A stretch of DNA of 64,000 nucleotides, from the NCBI GenBank assembly GCA_038734945.1, contig JAVYOA010000009.1, positions 310,001-374,000 of the forward strand, read 5' to 3'. The stretch is from Fervidicoccaceae archaeon. GTDB taxonomy: Archaea; Thermoproteota; Thermoprotei_A; Sulfolobales; Fervidicoccaceae. The notes beneath the pieces are model-generated. The model saw only the letters and a program-made list of their open reading frames with translations, did no database searches and was not told where the DNA came from. Made by a program: the position numbers and the translations under genes. Shown one piece after another: positions 62,154 through 64,000 of this stretch; position 1 is the stretch's first letter, and each line of letters starts with the position of its first letter.

Positions 62154-62363
62154 ATGCCGAACAGATCAAAGGCAGTTTATAAAGCATGCGTGAGATGCAA
62201 GTTGCTTGTAGATCCGAAAGTTGAGGTATGTCCCAATTGCGGTTCTAAAGAGTTCAGTAATGACTGGGAGGGAATGATTATAGTAATAGATCCGGAAAAA
62301 AGCGCCGTTGCTCATATAATTGGAACCAGAGTGCCAGGAAGATATGCCATAAAAGTAAGGTGA
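62154..62363 (+). CDS. spt4: Transcription elongation factor Spt4 (RpoE'')
   Basis: About 69 residues with a zinc ribbon CVRCKLLVD...CPNCGS and the Spt5-binding face (DPEKSAVAHIIG). ATG at 62154 follows AAGGAGTG. Partner Spt5 is encoded at 51 kb. Confidence 0.94.
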   Translation: MPNRSKAVYKACVRCKLLVDPKVEVCPNCGSKEFSNDWEGMIIVIDPEKSAVAHIIGTRVPGRYAIKVR

Positions 62364-62917
62364 ATATAAATTTGCCTCTTATTCTCAGCAGAGGAGACTT
62401 GAGGGAGATCCTATCTCACCCCGTTTCTCCTGTGTCAAGAGAGAAAGCATTCAGAGCAATAATTGAGAGCTTAGGTAGAAGGAGAGTGATTACTGTAGGT
62501 GATGTAGTAACTTTTGAGTACATAAGAATCAAGAACGCACCACCCCTCATCGGATTCATTGATGGATTCACAAAGAGAGATATTGAGACAGAAACGAGCC
62601 TTGAAGAGGAGTTTGAGGACCACATTGAGATATCGAACCAGAGAGGAGAGGTTGATCTGGAGTTAATTGAAGATGCGCTGAGTCAAATATCAATAAACTT
62701 TCAACAGGGAGTTTCAACTTTGGTTTTTGTGAAGGGGGAAGAGGATTTGCTCTCTCTAGCAACCCCTCTTTTCTTTTCATCACCAGACTCTGTCCTCATC
62801 TATGGTCAGCCGAACATGGGAGCAGTAGTCCTTCAGCTCTACTATCCAATGAGAGAATATTTGACATCTCTTCTCTCCTTTCTCTCTCCCTCGATAGGAA
62901 GAGAAATCAGCGTCTGA
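62360..62917 (+). CDS. GTP-dependent dephospho-CoA kinase (DUF359)
   Basis: 185 residues. Last step of archaeal CoA synthesis, using GTP. Family marks: GDVVTFEYIR, LIGFIDGFTKRD with the key Asp, GEEDLLSLA, and SVLIYGQPNMGAVVL. GTG start shares GTGA with the spt4 stop. The S24e and S27ae genes often found after it in archaea are absent; a convergent GTPase gene comes next. Confidence 0.92.
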   Translation: MNINLPLILSRGDLREILSHPVSPVSREKAFRAIIESLGRRRVITVGDVVTFEYIRIKNAPPLIGFIDGFTKRDIETETSLEEEFEDHIEISNQRGEVDLELIEDALSQISINFQQGVSTLVFVKGEEDLLSLATPLFFSSPDSVLIYGQPNMGAVVLQLYYPMREYLTSLLSFLSPSIGREISV

Positions 62918-62920
62918 TTC

Positions 62921-64000
62921 CTAGAGGGATGATACAATTTTCAATACTGCTCCATTGTGGAGTTTTGAATCTGCTCCCAATCTCTGCTTGGTTTTCACAT
63001 CAATAGCATATATGAATCCTTTCTCCAGGTCAGAATGGATCATTCCTGCTACACTCCTTGCAGTCGAGCCGAAATCCACCAGTAATGCATCTGGAAGAAT
63101 TCTTCCCTCTTTATCAGTCAACTTATTCTGATCCTCAACTGGATAGACAACAATTTTTTTCAGCACATCAAAAACCAAAGAGTTGAGGCTCTGTTGAACT
63201 CCAGTTCCACCATAGACGTTGAAAACCCTTTCCTGTATGTATTTCAAAGCATTTTGCTGGGCCTTAGTAATTTTCGAGGCATCTATTACCTCGAACTTTG
63301 AATCTCCAGGTATGTAATCTATAATTCCAGCTTTAGCAGCCCTCCTCAAAGCGAGTTCAGCTTCACCGCTAACAGGAAATACCTTATCATTTGGGAACGC
63401 TTCTTTCAATCTTCGTATATTTTCCATCGATTGGGGTATATCGGCTTTGTTTGCCACTATAACATGGGGTTTAGCACTTTTCCTCAGCTCTCTTGCAAAT
63501 GCTACAAAGTCTTCTTGCTTCCACATAGAGGGTCTCTTGCTCTCCAAGCCACTTTTTCCAAGAGCATCAAGCACAGCAGCACGCTTCACAGATAATCCAG
63601 AAATTTTCTCATAAAGTGCCTCTTGAACATCCTTTCTTCCAGTTTCTACAGCAACTGAAAATTTTTGCCAGTCCGATGAAATTATTCTAGCTAGCCACAT
63701 GTCAATCTCGAATAATATATCCTTAACTTCTTTGACCGGATCATTGGTTCCCGGGGGGACTGGATTTCCGCTCTCATCAGTTGAGCCAGATGCATCAACT
63801 ACGAGCAAAAAAGCATCAGCCCTTCTGAGATCGTCCATGAACTTATTTCCGAGCCCCCTTCCCATATATGCGCCTGGAATGAGTCCAGCTACATCAGTTA
63901 ATTCAACGGGAACGAATCTGTTGCCCTTTGTGCAATATCCGCTTCTTGGGTTGCAGCTTGGAAGAGAAAACTCAACATGAGGACAATTAACTCTTACGTA
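62921..64000 (-). CDS. YchF/Obg-family GTPase, N-terminus outside the window
   Basis: C-terminal 360 residues. The frame is open to the right edge: DVAGLIPGAYMGRGLGN (G3 region) is in frame before the ATG at 63865, so the true start lies beyond base 64000. G4 is IVANKAD near 63455, followed by a helical insert and a C-terminal TGS domain (VEDQNKLTDKEGRILPDALL). Ribosome-associated NTPase. Converges with the CoA-kinase gene with three bases between. Confidence 0.93.
   Translation of the reverse strand, partial: YVRVNCPHVEFSLPSCNPRSGYCTKGNRFVPVELTDVAGLIPGAYMGRGLGNKFMDDLRRADAFLLVVDASGSTDESGNPVPPGTNDPVKEVKDILFEIDMWLARIISSDWQKFSVAVETGRKDVQEALYEKISGLSVKRAAVLDALGKSGLESKRPSMWKQEDFVAFARELRKSAKPHVIVANKADIPQSMENIRRLKEAFPNDKVFPVSGEAELALRRAAKAGIIDYIPGDSKFEVIDASKITKAQQNALKYIQERVFNVYGGTGVQQSLNSLVFDVLKKIVVYPVEDQNKLTDKEGRILPDALLVDFGSTARSVAGMIHSDLEKGFIYAIDVKTKQRLGADSKLHNGAVLKIVSSL

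Noticed and set aside
1-64000. CRISPR arrays, insertion sequences and rRNA genes
   Set aside because: No regularly spaced repeats, transposase-like proteins or rRNA sequence were seen anywhere in the window.

Overview
The window is a stretch of a crenarchaeal (Thermoproteota, Thermoprotei-type) chromosome, probably a thermophilic anaerobe. The evidence is archaeal information-processing genes (aIF5B, aIF2-gamma, eS6 of the long crenarchaeal form, Spt4, Spt5, RpoE', eL20/L18a, RNase P component 4, Nep1, archease, prefoldin), a tRNA with an intron after position 37, archaeal TATA-like promoters, frequent TTG/GTG starts preceded by GGAGG/GGTGA ribosome sites, and a tungsten-type aldehyde ferredoxin oxidoreductase. 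I cannot name the genus.

Layout. 1-1.9 kb: the 3' part of a copper-type P1B ATPase. 1.9-11.1 kb: an AT-rich, tightly overlapping nine-gene operon on the minus strand (exosortase-like membrane protein, MoxR ATPase, three unknown membrane proteins, a DUF4129-type protein, a DUF4350-DUF58 fusion, and a DUF1616 protein split into two genes in swapped order). A glycosyltransferase and a small membrane protein follow. The low-GC block runs up to a tRNA-Arg gene, whose first ten bases overlap the end of thiI. 14.5-17.4 kb: a GC-rich, highly structured leader or ncRNA, a membrane-anchored unknown protein, acylphosphatase, an intergenic element that recurs near 57 kb, an MscS-like membrane protein and a HAD hydrolase. 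17.4-22.7 kb: amino-acid permease, AOR with a four-cluster ferredoxin subunit, a THI4-type thiazole synthase and a BCP peroxiredoxin.

22.7-32.4 kb: a BMP-family ABC importer (binding protein, double ATPase, two permeases) followed by a fucose-isomerase-like protein, a D-2-hydroxyacid dehydrogenase, a SRPBCC protein and a GlcD-type flavoprotein. 32.4-35.4 kb: a polar-amino-acid ABC importer. 35.6-39.4 kb: an operon for aryl-pyruvate oxidation (ADP-forming acyl-CoA synthetase alpha, IorA, IorB). Together with the amino-acid importers, asparaginase and AOR this suggests peptide and amino-acid fermentation. 39.7-44.9 kb: AbrB-PhoU regulator, homoserine dehydrogenase, and a ZnuABC-type metal importer with a NikR-like regulator and a candidate operator at the divergent ATPase gene.

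45-64 kb is mostly core information processing: alaS, a DUF434 protein, tRNA-Arg(UCU) with intron, SecE-Spt5-L11-L1-L10, tRNA-Glu, tRNA-Gly, archease, Nep1, asparaginase, L18a-prefoldin-FtsY-RNaseP4-YhbY, aIF5B, then eS6-aIF2gamma-PIN-RpoE'-Spt4-DPCK, ending in a YchF-family GTPase cut by the window edge.

The two strongest candidates for something undescribed are the structured RNA at about 14557-14722, which could switch translation of the gene behind it, and the roughly 220-base intergenic element present once at about 15.6-15.8 kb and once, inverted, at about 57.06-57.28 kb. The envelope-assembly operon at 1.9-11.1 kb is the strongest protein-level candidate.
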